From positions 4,005,501-4,069,500 of the forward strand of contig NZ_CP088245.1 in assembly GCF_021117275.1 (NCBI RefSeq): a stretch of DNA of 64,000 nt, given 5' to 3'. The stretch comes from Metabacillus sp. B2-18. Lineage in GTDB: Bacteria > Bacillota > Bacilli > Bacillales > Bacillaceae. Of the stretch, positions 9,155 to 17,960 are shown in pieces. Below the pieces are notes generated by a model. The model was not told the DNA's origin, ran no database searches, and worked only from the letters and a program-made list of their open reading frames with translations. Every line of letters begins with the position of its first letter. Positions within the stretch are counted from its first letter, which is position 1. A program made the translations under genes and the position numbers.

Positions 9155-9553
9155 TTATTTTTTAATTTCTTCACGTTTTGATTGCTCAATCCACTCTTCA
9201 AGCTTGTCTTTTAATGTGTTGAAACCTTGTGGAGTTTCTGTTTCAGCTTTTACAGTTGCTTGACGTTTTTTAGGTCTTTTTGGAGCTTCTTGCTTTTCTT
9301 CAGCAGGTGCTTCTTGAGTAGCACGGATTGATAAGCTGATTTTCCCAGATTTTTCGTCAATAGAAAGAACTTTTACTTGAACTTCATCATTAACGTTTAA
9401 GTGCTCATTAACATCTTTAACAAAACCATGTGTAATTTCTGAGATGTGAACAAGTCCTTGTGTTTCTTCATCTAGTGCAACAAATGCACCATATGGCTGA
9501 ATACCTGTTACTTTTCCTGTATGAACACTTCCTATTTCGTACTTCGCTGTCAT
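9155..9553 (-). CDS. yugI: S1 RNA-binding protein YugI (general stress protein 13)
   Basis: 132 aa. S1 domain at residues 5-78 (GKVTGIQPYGAFVALDEETQGLVHISEI, VKVLSIDEKSGKISLSIRAT), followed by a Lys/Glu-rich linker and a short helical tail. Such proteins bind ribosomes or mRNA. Length and place match B. subtilis YugI. Confidence 0.9.
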   Translation of the reverse strand: MTAKYEIGSVHTGKVTGIQPYGAFVALDEETQGLVHISEITHGFVKDVNEHLNVNDEVQVKVLSIDEKSGKISLSIRATQEAPAEEKQEAPKRPKKRQATVKAETETPQGFNTLKDKLEEWIEQSKREEIKK

Positions 9554-9671
9554 AATAACACTCCTATTTTTCTTATAATTATATGTCCCATTATACGCAA
9601 TTAAAAATTATATCATATCTTTGCGTCTTTGACAAAAATAAATATTTTTGATCTCATTTTTTAGTATACCC

Positions 9672-9703
9672 AAAAAAGAAAAAGCAACGATGAATTCGTT
9701 GCT
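9672..9703 (-). terminator. Terminator of the ECF sigma operon
   Basis: AGCAACGA-ATTC-ATCGTTGCT hairpin with TTTTTCTTTTTT on the minus strand, directly after the stop at 9704. Confidence 0.8.
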
Positions 9704-11362
9704 TTAAGGCATTGGCTTATACACAATTTTTGGGGATCCATTTTCTAGACGAAGCTCAAGTGAAACCGTTTCTCCATCCCCTTTTATATAAATATGATTG
9801 ATAACCTCTCCGTTTTCTTGATACTGAAATTCAACCATCGTAACTTCGTTTGATAAAGTCTGGAAGTCAGTAGAACTTATCTCGGAAATAAATTGACTTT
9901 TATCAGGTATGTTTGTGCCTTCTCCTTTATATAAGAGGTTATAAGCCATATCATAATCTCCAGTTATCACTGCATACATATAGATTCTTGCCACAACTAA
10001 ATCAATTGTATTTGTTCCCGCAAACGGTCCATCAAACACTTTATCGTTATTAGTTCTTTTGTATTCCTCATATGTTGCTACCATTTGATCTGTTAGAGGC
10101 AACAGGTTCACGCTTAATCCATTTGGAGTAATTTTCAATTTCAAAGGGATGAGAGACTCTACTTGATTCTCAAGCTCTTCCGTTAGATGAAAATCACTGT
10201 CCTTAAGTTCACTTAAAAAAGCATCAACTATTTGTGAAGACATTGTATTATTGTTTTCAGAAATAAACTTCTCAAAACCTGATATGATCTCCTCTTTAAC
10301 TCTTGCCTCATTAGTTGTAATCTGAGAATTTTCTGTTCCTGTCAAATAGTTTTTCATTAGATCTTGAAACAATATTTTCAAATCATTTATATTAGAAAAA
10401 TTAGGGTGTTGGATTATGGTTTTCTCTAGCAGAATCAGTCTAGTTTCAAGTTCATCACGACTGATGACTAATTCAGCGTCTACCTTAAATCTTTTGTTTT
10501 TCTGAATATCCAGAAATAGTTTTAGTTCTTCTGATAATTTCTGTGAAAAAGTCTCGGAAATTTTGTCATAATCAACGGTAAAAGAGATCATTCCTTCACC
10601 ATCATCAACAAAAATGTAACCATTCCCCTTTATTTCATCCACTAAGTTACTATATTCTTCTGTTCCATTTTTTACACTTCCACTATTAAGTTGTTGAACA
10701 TAATCTTTAACGTTAGAAACATCTACACTCTGTTCCTTAAAGTGCGTTTCCCACCTATCTATATAGCGTTCTTTTAATAGCTCTAGTTTTTCAATATAAT
10801 GAAGAATTTGTTCATCACTTATATCACTTTGATTTTTTAACATAGTAAATTCTGTATAAGGCATTGATACACGATATTCAATAATTGTTTTAACATTATT
10901 TCTATAGTTTTTTAACTCTGTTTGCGATTTATAACTCTTTCTTTGTTCAAAGGCTGCAACTGCACTTTTAGCTTCCTGGACAAACTGATATTGTTCCACA
11001 TCTTTGGATTGTAGAGAATCATTTAACTCATCTACTTTTCTTTCGTAGTAGCCCCTAATCTCATTTGTTGCAGCCTCAATGTCTGAAGTTGTTACGGGTT
11101 GTTGATTTATTTGTTCATCTGGTGGATGTTCTGACCCCGTGTTATCCGGTTGCTTCAGAAGTTGCGCACCAAGGATTCCTCCAATTAAAAGTACACCGAT
11201 AAAGGAGGCAACATACGGTAGTTGAAGTCTCATGCGCTTTTTATTCGGTTTTTCCGATGTTTTTACCTTGTTCACTATTTTATCTACAGAGGAAACTGAA
11301 GGCACTTGTTCGTATGATTGCTTTAAGTTTCTCATTCGTTCTTCAAATAATTTATCATCCAT
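9704..11362 (-). CDS. Large single-pass membrane protein, probable partner (anti-sigma) of the ECF sigma factor
   Basis: 552 aa from the ATG at 11362, which has GAAGGTGA in good spacing and overlaps the sigma stop by eight bases; longer in-frame starts would read far into the sigma gene. Residues 1-48 are cytoplasmic and basic, 49-69 a membrane helix, and the remaining 480 or so residues are outside and helical, without a family I recognise. The layout fits a transmembrane anti-sigma factor with a sensing domain, but no zinc HxxxCxxC motif is present. The anti-sigma role is inferred from the operon. Confidence 0.65.
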   Translation of the reverse strand: MDDKLFEERMRNLKQSYEQVPSVSSVDKIVNKVKTSEKPNKKRMRLQLPYVASFIGVLLIGGILGAQLLKQPDNTGSEHPPDEQINQQPVTTSDIEAATNEIRGYYERKVDELNDSLQSKDVEQYQFVQEAKSAVAAFEQRKSYKSQTELKNYRNNVKTIIEYRVSMPYTEFTMLKNQSDISDEQILHYIEKLELLKERYIDRWETHFKEQSVDVSNVKDYVQQLNSGSVKNGTEEYSNLVDEIKGNGYIFVDDGEGMISFTVDYDKISETFSQKLSEELKLFLDIQKNKRFKVDAELVISRDELETRLILLEKTIIQHPNFSNINDLKILFQDLMKNYLTGTENSQITTNEARVKEEIISGFEKFISENNNTMSSQIVDAFLSELKDSDFHLTEELENQVESLIPLKLKITPNGLSVNLLPLTDQMVATYEEYKRTNNDKVFDGPFAGTNTIDLVVARIYMYAVITGDYDMAYNLLYKGEGTNIPDKSQFISEISSTDFQTLSNEVTMVEFQYQENGEVINHIYIKGDGETVSLELRLENGSPKIVYKPMP

Positions 11363-11915
11363 GTATGTCACCTTCTTTCTTATCAAGTTCTTCAATGACT
11401 TTTTTCAACATTGTTTTCCCGCGTAATATTCGTGTTTTAACCGTAGATAATGAAATAGACATGATTTCTGCAATTTCCTCATACTTCTTTTCATGAAAAT
11501 AAAAAAGAACGATTGGTATCCGATATTTCTCATCTAGCTTTTGTATCGCTAAATGAAGAACCCGATCTTCCTCATTACGTAAAACCTCAGCTTCTGTTTC
11601 AGGGTAATACTCCTGTCGAAAGTCTTGTTGTATTTTAAAAACCTTCCGTAGATTAGATTGACGTTTTCTAGCAAAGTCCCTCGTTACATTAAGTGTTATT
11701 TTATATAACCAAGTAGAAAATTTTGCCTTAGTAAACTGATCTATAAATCGATACACACGAATAAATACTTCCTGTGTAATATCTTCAATCTCTTCTTGTC
11801 TGTTCCCTAATTGATAAGCAAACTTCTCCACAACAGGGTAATGTAGTTCAACTAGCTGTTGAAAAGCTGACATATTTCCCTGTTTGGCCTTTTTTATTAA
11901 TTCTTCTTCGGTCAT
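11355..11915 (-). CDS. ECF (group 4) RNA polymerase sigma factor
   Basis: 186 aa from the ATG at 11915 (GAGGAGGGC six bases upstream; the longer frame starting at 11963 lacks such a site). Region 2 is at about 20-90 (DITQEVFIRVYRFIDQF, FSTWLYKITLNVTRDFARKR), region 4 at about 125-180 (LDEKYRIPIVLFYFHEKKYEEIAEIMS, STVKTRILRGKTMLKK). Typical of the SigV/SigW/SigY class. It is coupled to the large membrane protein downstream and has an ECF-type promoter of its own. B. subtilis has no sigma gene at this place, so this is an extra module between yugI and alaT. Confidence 0.88.
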   Translation of the reverse strand: MTEEELIKKAKQGNMSAFQQLVELHYPVVEKFAYQLGNRQEEIEDITQEVFIRVYRFIDQFTKAKFSTWLYKITLNVTRDFARKRQSNLRKVFKIQQDFRQEYYPETEAEVLRNEEDRVLHLAIQKLDEKYRIPIVLFYFHEKKYEEIAEIMSISLSTVKTRILRGKTMLKKVIEELDKKEGDIHG

Positions 11916-11943
11916 GTCTCTGCCCTCCTCTTTCATTTTATTT

Positions 11944-11970
11944 AACGCCATCATGTTCGACATTGTTTCA
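11944..11970 (-). promoter_or_regulatory. ECF-type promoter, probable autoregulation
   Basis: TGAAAC (-35) and CGTT (-10) on the minus strand, separated by 17 bases, about 30 bases before the sigma ATG. This is the GAAAC/CGT pattern read by extracytoplasmic sigma factors and implies that the sigma factor drives its own gene. Confidence 0.6.
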
Positions 11971-12038
11971 TTTGGAAATTGATTTTAATGAGGATTTAAA
12001 AAGAGAGGAAAAATTTGATTTTTAGGTTTAAGCCACAT

Positions 12039-12087
12039 AAAAAAGAGGGAATAATACAAGCATAAGGCTTTCTAGTATTCCCCCTTT
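12039..12087 (-). terminator. alaT terminator
   Basis: Long hairpin with arms AGGGGGAATACTA and TGTATTATTCCCTC, then TTTTTT on the minus strand. A second small palindrome (AGCTGATC.. GGTCAGCT) follows at 12100-12119 with a T run on the plus strand; no plus-strand gene lies upstream of it. Confidence 0.65.
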
Positions 12088-12140
12088 AGTTTCTATATGA
12101 GCTGATCAACTGGTCAGCTTTTTTTAGTTGAGATTTATAC

Positions 12141-13319
12141 TTATACGCCAGCTTTTTGTTTTTGAACAAAACGCTGCATTCTTCTTAATGATTCTTGAAG
12201 CTGTTCTAATGAAGAAGCATAGGAGCATCGGATATACCCTTCGCCGCTTTCACCAAACACGCTACCCGGAACAACAGCCACTCTTTCTTCCATGAGAAGC
12301 TTTTCTGCAAATTCTTCTGACGAAAGATTTGTTTCCTTTATAGAAGGAAATGCGTAAAACGCACCACCTGGTACATGACAAGTCAGCCCCATTTCTGTTA
12401 ATGCGTTAACAAAAAGGTTTCGCCGTTGCCTGTAGCTTTTTTTCATATGCAAAACATCTTCTTTGCCATTCTTAATTGCTTCGATTGCAGCGTATTGAGC
12501 CATAGAAGGTGCACACATCATTGTGTATTGATGAATTTTTAGCATTGCGCTTAAAAATTCAGGCTGTGCAGCTACATACCCTAAACGCCAGCCTGTCATG
12601 GCAAATCCTTTCGAAAACCCTGAAACAAGGATTGTCCGTTCTACCATTCCATCAATCGATACAAAGCTTGTATACACATCATCATATGTAAGCTCCGCGT
12701 AGATTTCATCTGAAATAACCAATAAATCATACTTTTCAATAATTGTAGCTATTTTTTCTAAGTCTTCTTTATTAAGAAGTGTTCCAGTTGGATTATTTGG
12801 TGAGCACAAAATAACAGCTTTCGTTTTATCTGTGATTGCCTTTTCTAAATCTGAAGGCTGAAGCTTGAACTCCATTTCACCGCTCGTTTGAACAGATACT
12901 GGTACCCCACCTGCAAGAGAAATTAGTGATGAATAAGATACGAAGCTAGGCTCAATGACAATAACCTCATCACCAGGGTTCACAATAGCTCTAAGTGCAA
13001 GATCAAGAGCTTGGCTTGCCCCAACTGTTACTAACAATTCCTCTGATGGACTATAGCTTACATTTGTTTTTTCTTGAAGGTAATAACTTATTTCTTTTCT
13101 TAATTCAAGAAGGCCCGCATTTGCTGTGTAGGAGGTATACCCTTGTTCTAAGGAAAGGATACTTGCTTCTCTTACATTCCAAGGTGTAACAAAATCAGGT
13201 TCACCAACACCTAATGAAATTACACCTTCCATACTTGCTGCCAGGTCAAAGAACTTGCGTATTCCTGATGGTTTTAAGCCTTTGACTGTACTTGAAAGGT
13301 AATGCGTTGGTTCAATCAT
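12141..13319 (-). CDS. alaT: Alanine aminotransferase AlaT
   Basis: 392 aa, fold-type I aminotransferase. Cofactor lysine in SGFSKGFAMTGWRLG (Lys237), substrate carboxylate region SPNNPTGT (173-180), DEIYAEL near 204 and the C-terminal Arg in GYIRCSYA. In B. subtilis alaT (yugH) makes alanine from pyruvate and is cotranscribed with alaR; here the genes overlap by four bases (ATGA). Cytoplasmic. Confidence 0.9.
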   Translation of the reverse strand: MIEPTHYLSSTVKGLKPSGIRKFFDLAASMEGVISLGVGEPDFVTPWNVREASILSLEQGYTSYTANAGLLELRKEISYYLQEKTNVSYSPSEELLVTVGASQALDLALRAIVNPGDEVIVIEPSFVSYSSLISLAGGVPVSVQTSGEMEFKLQPSDLEKAITDKTKAVILCSPNNPTGTLLNKEDLEKIATIIEKYDLLVISDEIYAELTYDDVYTSFVSIDGMVERTILVSGFSKGFAMTGWRLGYVAAQPEFLSAMLKIHQYTMMCAPSMAQYAAIEAIKNGKEDVLHMKKSYRQRRNLFVNALTEMGLTCHVPGGAFYAFPSIKETNLSSEEFAEKLLMEERVAVVPGSVFGESGEGYIRCSYASSLEQLQESLRRMQRFVQKQKAGV

Positions 13320-13816
13320 GGTGATACCACAATTCTCTTATCCTCATCATCTTGTTCAAATATAGTACCATCATGTTTATATTTCTTTAAGATAAAATGA
13401 GTTGTTGTAGACAAAACAGAGTCTAAAGTTGAAAGCTTTTCAGAAACAAATTGAGCAATAGCAGACATCGATTTTCCTTCTATTATAACTGAAAGATCGT
13501 AAGCACCTGACATTAAGTAAACAGACTTTACTTCATTAAAACGATAAATTCGACTTGCAATATCATCAAAGCCTACTCCTCTTTTTGGCTGAACTTTCAC
13601 ATCGATCATTGCTTTTACACCTTCGTGCCCATCAACCTTACGCCAATTCACCTGTGCTGTATAATCAACAATAATACGTTGATCTTCAAGATTTTTAATT
13701 ATCTTTTTCGTTTCTTCTTCTGATAAGTCAATCATTTTGGCGATTTGTTCTGCAGTCAAGCGGCAGTCATCTTGCAATATTTCTAATAACTCTACTTCCT
13801 TTTCACTAAACTTCAT
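13316..13816 (-). CDS. alaR: Lrp/AsnC-family regulator AlaR
   Basis: 166 aa. N-terminal winged HTH at about residues 8-55 (LTAEQIAKMIDLSEEETKKIIKNLEDQRII) and C-terminal RAM ligand domain at about 70-145 (VKAMIDVKVQPKRGVGFDDIASRIYRF, VYLMSGAYDLSVIIEG). In B. subtilis AlaR activates alaT. Start ATG behind GGAGTGGTGAAAA. Confidence 0.9.
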   Translation of the reverse strand: MKFSEKEVELLEILQDDCRLTAEQIAKMIDLSEEETKKIIKNLEDQRIIVDYTAQVNWRKVDGHEGVKAMIDVKVQPKRGVGFDDIASRIYRFNEVKSVYLMSGAYDLSVIIEGKSMSAIAQFVSEKLSTLDSVLSTTTHFILKKYKHDGTIFEQDDEDKRIVVSP

Positions 13817-14105
13817 TTTTCACCACTCCTACTTTTCAAATCTTCAGATAATTATACCACCATATTGCTCGTTTTTCATACGTTTCACAAAAAGAAAAAA
13901 GGGTAGATTTTTACATGAGTGTTTTTTTATATCCCGGTAAAAAATATAAAAAAACATAATTCTTCTTTAACAGCCTATTTGGTTAACAAAGTTTCCTTAT
14001 AAGCTATACCCCTATATGACAAGCAGCAATTTTAGTGTGTTAAGTCAAACACATATTTTATCATACAATCTGGCAATATATATAGGAAAAATGGAGTGAA
14101 TGCTT

Positions 14106-14942
14106 ATGAATAAAAGCCATTACTACTGTAGCACAATGAATATTTTTGGCATAAACGTTCACTATGAGGTTTATCGCCAACATCCATCCAATCCTGTTAT
14201 GATTTTAGTACATGGGTTTTTGTCCTCTAGTTTTTGCTACAGAAAAATTATCCCTTTACTCAAAGAGGATTTTACAATCGTTACAATTGATCTTCCTCCA
14301 TTTGGAAAAACAGAAAAATCAACTAAATTTGTTCACTCTTATACAAACATGGCAAAAGTAGTAATACGTTTAGCAGAAGGACTGAACATAAAAAGAGCTT
14401 ACCTTGTTGGTCACTCCATGGGTGGGCAAGTATCTTTGAATGCAGCAAAGCAAAGACCTGATTTATTTGAGAAAGTGGTATTACTATGTAGCTCAGGATA
14501 TATGAAAGGTGTACATCCTTCACTAAAATTTGGTTCTTATGTTCCATATTTTTATCTATGCATTAAGCATTGGCTAGCAAGTCAAGGAATTCTAAAGAAC
14601 TTAAACAACGTGGTACATGATCGCTCATTAATTGATCAGGAAATGATGGACGGGTATATGGAGCCTTTTCTCGATGACAAAATATTTCGTGCTTTAAATC
14701 GGATGATTCGTGACCATGAAGGTGATCTTAGTTCAGAAGAGTTAAAGCAGATCGAACAGCCTAGCTTGCTTATATGGGGAAATGAAGACAAAGTCGTACC
14801 TGTTTCTATTGGAGAAAGATTACAAAACGACTTACCTAATTCAACATTTTTCTCATTTAAACAAACTGGCCACTTAGTACCTGAGGAAAGGCCGGAACAC
14901 GTTTCAGAAAAAATTATGAACTTCCTTATTCAGGCTCAATAG
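14106..14942 (+). CDS. yugF: Alpha/beta hydrolase YugF
   Basis: 278 aa. Oxyanion region VHGFLSS, nucleophile elbow GHSMGG with the catalytic Ser, acid in LLIWGNEDKVVP, and catalytic His in TGHLVPEERPE. The second ATG (14106) is chosen because the first one (14100) is only three bases from GGAG. The substrate is unknown. Divergent from alaR; the 290 bases between hold both promoters but no clear hexamers. Confidence 0.88.
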   Translation: MNKSHYYCSTMNIFGINVHYEVYRQHPSNPVMILVHGFLSSSFCYRKIIPLLKEDFTIVTIDLPPFGKTEKSTKFVHSYTNMAKVVIRLAEGLNIKRAYLVGHSMGGQVSLNAAKQRPDLFEKVVLLCSSGYMKGVHPSLKFGSYVPYFYLCIKHWLASQGILKNLNNVVHDRSLIDQEMMDGYMEPFLDDKIFRALNRMIRDHEGDLSSEELKQIEQPSLLIWGNEDKVVPVSIGERLQNDLPNSTFFSFKQTGHLVPEERPEHVSEKIMNFLIQAQ

Positions 14943-14969
14943 AAAAACCACTCATATGAGTGGTTTTTC
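14942..14969. terminator. Bidirectional terminator of yugF and yugE
   Basis: AAAAACCACTCAT/ATGAGTGGTTTTT hairpin between two convergent genes. Confidence 0.85.
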
Positions 14970-14971
14970 GC

Positions 14972-15232
14972 TTAAATTTCACAGCTTGTATTATTTTTGA
15001 TTTGAAGTAACTGCTTAGACATGGATTCACATTCCGTTAGAGGGATGATTTCTTCGAACGAAAATTCATAAATCGCTTGTATTTTTCTTGCTAACTTTAG
15101 TTTATCATCTATTAAATGAACAGCCTGGAGCACATCAACTACTTCCGTTTCATAACTATCTTCTCCATAACCTAACGGATCCCACTGTAATAAAACTTCC
15201 ATTAACCTTATATTCGTTTGCTGTGTTTCCAT
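14972..15232 (-). CDS. yugE: YugE, DUF1871 protein
   Basis: 86 aa from the ATG at 15232 (AAAGGTGA upstream), identical in length to B. subtilis YugE; a longer in-frame start has no ribosome site. Conserved pattern LLQWDPLGYGEDSYETEVVDVLQAVH. Soluble; function unknown. Confidence 0.85.
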   Translation of the reverse strand: METQQTNIRLMEVLLQWDPLGYGEDSYETEVVDVLQAVHLIDDKLKLARKIQAIYEFSFEEIIPLTECESMSKQLLQIKNNTSCEI

Positions 15233-15421
15233 TATTTCACCTTTATTAATCTTATTTTTTGCACTGTTATTGTAACACACTTATGATAGAAGTAGATAAT
15301 GAAAGAAAGAAGCTATATCCATTTTTGTTTATGATTCATAACTGTACTACTCATGTTAAAAGAATCCTATTATAAATATAGCTCACAGTTTTATAAGAAT
15401 CTTTAATAAGGGGTGAAGCAA

Positions 15422-16591
15422 TTGAGTCAATTTGATCAAGTTATTAACCGAAAAAAAACAGATTCAGTAAAATGGGATTATACAAAAAGAATATTTGGTG
15501 TAGAAGATGTTCTACCGATGTGGGTGGCTGACATGGATTTTCAAGCACCTGAGGAAGTGATTGATGCCTTACATACTCGAGTTGACCACGGAATATTTGG
15601 ATATACAATGCCTGGATCAAAAATGGAAGAAGCCGTTAAAAATTGGTTGAAGTCTCGTCATTCCTGGGAGATTGATCCAAAAACAATCACTTACAGTCCT
15701 GGAATTGTCACAGCTATTAGTATGGCTATCCATGCCTTTACTACTTCAGAAGACAAGATTGTCGTACAACCGCCTGTCTACTACCCGTTTTTCGAAATTG
15801 CCCAAAAGCATAAACGCGAGGTTCTTTATAATCAATTATTACTAAATGAAAACTTCCGTTATGAAATTGATTTTAATGATTTGGAAGAAAAACTTTCGGA
15901 TGAAAGAACAAAACTTTTTATCTTATGTAATCCTCACAATCCAAGTGGTCGTGTTTGGAGTGAAGAGGAACTAACAAAAATTGGGGATCTTTGTATAAAG
16001 CATAATGTTCTTATTATATCAGACGATATTCATTCCGATCTGCTGCTGTTTGGAAATCAATATACTCCAATTGCTTCTATTCGAAAAGACATTGCCAATC
16101 AAACCATTACTTGTATTGCACCTAGTAAAACGTTCAATTTAGCTGGCCTACAAGCATCAATCTTGTTAATACCAAATGACTCCCTTAAAAGGCGTTACAA
16201 TGAAGTTCAACAGCTGTTTGGGGTAATGGGTATCAACACGTTAGGAGCTGATGCGATGCAGGCAGCTTATGAACATGGGAGCAACTGGCTTGATGAATTA
16301 ATTCAATATCTTCAGGAAAATGTATTATTAATAGAAGAATATTTAATGAATCATCTTCCTCAGGTAAAAATCATGCGTCCTGAATCAACATATCTTGTGT
16401 GGATTGATGTAAGAAGTTTAAATAAATCAGATAAAGAATTACAGGAACTACTTCTTAACAAGGGTAAACTAGCTTTACATATAGGTTCAAAGTTTGGCGA
16501 AAACGGAGAAGGTTTCCTTAGAATGAACATTGCTTGCCCAAAGGAGACTTTGTTAGATGGTTTAAAAAGATTGAAGATAGCCCTAACATAA
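15422..16591 (+). CDS. patB: PatB-type cystathionine beta-lyase (C-S lyase)
   Basis: 389 aa from TTG 15422 (AAGGGGTGA upstream), which aligns with the known PatB start. Fold-type I PLP enzyme: FGVEDVLPMWVADMDF at the N-terminus, NPHNPSGR, SDDIHSDL, and the cofactor Lys in APSKTFNLAGLQA (about Lys236). In B. subtilis PatB cleaves C-S bonds of cystathionine and similar compounds. Same place, directly before kinB. Confidence 0.9.
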   Translation: MSQFDQVINRKKTDSVKWDYTKRIFGVEDVLPMWVADMDFQAPEEVIDALHTRVDHGIFGYTMPGSKMEEAVKNWLKSRHSWEIDPKTITYSPGIVTAISMAIHAFTTSEDKIVVQPPVYYPFFEIAQKHKREVLYNQLLLNENFRYEIDFNDLEEKLSDERTKLFILCNPHNPSGRVWSEEELTKIGDLCIKHNVLIISDDIHSDLLLFGNQYTPIASIRKDIANQTITCIAPSKTFNLAGLQASILLIPNDSLKRRYNEVQQLFGVMGINTLGADAMQAAYEHGSNWLDELIQYLQENVLLIEEYLMNHLPQVKIMRPESTYLVWIDVRSLNKSDKELQELLLNKGKLALHIGSKFGENGEGFLRMNIACPKETLLDGLKRLKIALT

Positions 16592-16606
16592 TTATCCTAA
16601 ACTTCC

Positions 16607-16640
16607 AAATGAGCTCTTTTAAACTTAAGAGCTCATTTAT
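16607..16640 (+). terminator. patB terminator
   Basis: AAATGAGCTCTT/AAGAGCTCATTT hairpin, then TATTTCG, 16 bases after the patB stop. Confidence 0.75.
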
Positions 16641-16700
16641 TTCGTTTTTATGAAAAATTAGTTAAATTATGTTTATTTTAGAATAATTTTCACAATTTAA

Positions 16701-16709
16701 TGGTATAAT
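16701..16709 (+). promoter_or_regulatory. Extended -10 of the kinB promoter
   Basis: TGGTATAAT lies 36 bases before the kinB ATG. It has the TG of an extended -10 element; no good -35 box is seen. Confidence 0.4.
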
Positions 16710-16744
16710 TAGGGAAACTTACTTATATCAAAGGTGAACCTTAT

Positions 16745-17491
16745 ATGGAACTAGTAAAAGATATTATCTTGCAAATTACATTCGTTGTTCTCCCTATTTT
16801 TGTCTATCATTTATTATGGTTAAGTAGAAACAATCTTAGCTCTTTAAAACCCAATAAACTATTAATTACGTGCGGCTCAATTTTTTCTTCTATCTTGTGT
16901 CTGATTTACCCGATCGAGCTAATTGATGGAGCTTTCTTTACCCTTCAACCTATTCCCTTATTTACTAGCGTCGTTTACGGAGGATCCATACCTGGTCTGC
17001 TTACTCTTCTTACAACTTCAATTTATTTTTCACAACTTTATGAACTGGGCTGGGTTTATTTTTGTGGGAGTGTAACGGTTTATTTTATTCTTTCACTGTC
17101 TCTACGAAGCAATTGGTATTCCTACACGTTTAAAAAGAAATTAAATTATGCTGCGATATATGGAATTAGTATTTTAATTTTTTCACTTTGCACAATCATA
17201 ATTGTAAGCGTTTTAATTCCACATTATGTTGATTTAACTAATTATGTAATCCCAGGCATTACAATTTTCACCCTTACCTTGATACTTAGTCTATGTATAT
17301 ACCTCATTGAGTACATGCGGGCAAATGCTGTTATGAGGATGGAGTTAATGAAAGCAGAAAAGCTTTCCATTGTCAGTGAACTCGCAGCAAGTGTTGCACA
17401 CGAAGTGAGAAATCCGTTAACTGTTGTCAGAGGTTTTGTTCAATTAATAGGTAATTCAACAAATTGGCCTTTATCTACAGTAAGTTGTTAA
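16745..17491 (+). pseudogene. kinB: kinB, 5' part (membrane sensor and His domain), interrupted
   Basis: KinB is a membrane histidine kinase feeding the Spo0A phosphorelay at sporulation onset. This fragment holds six membrane helices (residues about 8-190) and the phospho-acceptor helix with His219 in ASVAHEVRNPLTVVRGF. After residue 239 (QLIGNSTN) the KinB reading is lost in the left end of the inserted element, giving eight foreign residues and a stop at 17491. The ATPase half lies 3.7 kb away at 21172-21774. As it stands the protein lacks a kinase domain. It keeps the B. subtilis neighbours patB and kapB. Confidence 0.93.
17469..17482 (+). repeat. Left terminal inverted repeat of the kinB element
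   Basis: CTTTATCTACAGTA, exactly the reverse complement of the sequence at 21160-21173. Confidence 0.85.
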
Positions 17492-17494
17492 AAA

Positions 17495-17519
17495 ATGAGG
17501 TTCTACCGAACCTCATTCA
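17495..17519. terminator. Hairpin just inside the left end of the element
   Basis: ATGAGGTTC-TACC-GAACCTCAT hairpin, 12 bases inside the left repeat. On the minus strand it ends the tnp operon (followed by TTTTTT); it may also shield the element from kinB transcription. Confidence 0.65.
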
Positions 17520-17552
17520 TTGAATACATGACTTTAAAGTTAGACTATCATC

Positions 17553-17939
17553 TTACTTGATTTCTTTATAAATTGTTGCCCATACAACTTTAAGTTGTTC
17601 TTTCAATTTCCTGTTTTCTTCCTCCAAATTCTTATTTCTCTTCCGAAGTGATGCAATTATGACATCTTTTGATTTTTCTGTCATATCCCGTTTAACTTTC
17701 ATGGGTGATTCTAATCCTTCTTCTTGCTTCCTTAAAGTTTCAATACGAGATCTAATTTCAATGTACTTATAAAGAAATGATTTAGAAACTCCAGATTCTT
17801 CTGCTACAGAGTTGAAGTTAATCTTTTTCTGTTGTTTTATCATTTTTTTAAGTGTTTTTTCTACCTTTTGAAATGTTATATTCTTTTTATCTTCTATGCT
17901 TCTTAATAGGGGACCAGTATTAGGATTCTTATTAGCCAC
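17553..17939 (-). CDS. tnpC: TnpC-like transposition helper protein
   Basis: 128 aa, very basic. An HTH-like part at about residues 40-65 (NFNSVAEESGVSKSFLYKYIEIRSRI) and a coiled coil at about 100-125 (RKRNKNLEEENRKLKEQLK). Length and layout match Tn554 TnpC (about 125 aa), which affects orientation and efficiency of Tn554 transposition. It starts at GTG 17939, 21 bases after tnpB. Confidence 0.82.
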   Translation of the reverse strand: MANKNPNTGPLLRSIEDKKNITFQKVEKTLKKMIKQQKKINFNSVAEESGVSKSFLYKYIEIRSRIETLRKQEEGLESPMKVKRDMTEKSKDVIIASLRKRNKNLEEENRKLKEQLKVVWATIYKEIK

Positions 17940-17960
17940 TTTGTTTTACACACCTTTATA

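Noticed and set aside
12100..12125. Plus-strand terminator AGCTGATC..GGTCAGCT with T run
   Set aside because: No plus-strand gene lies upstream; it may only be the outer part of the alaT 3' end.
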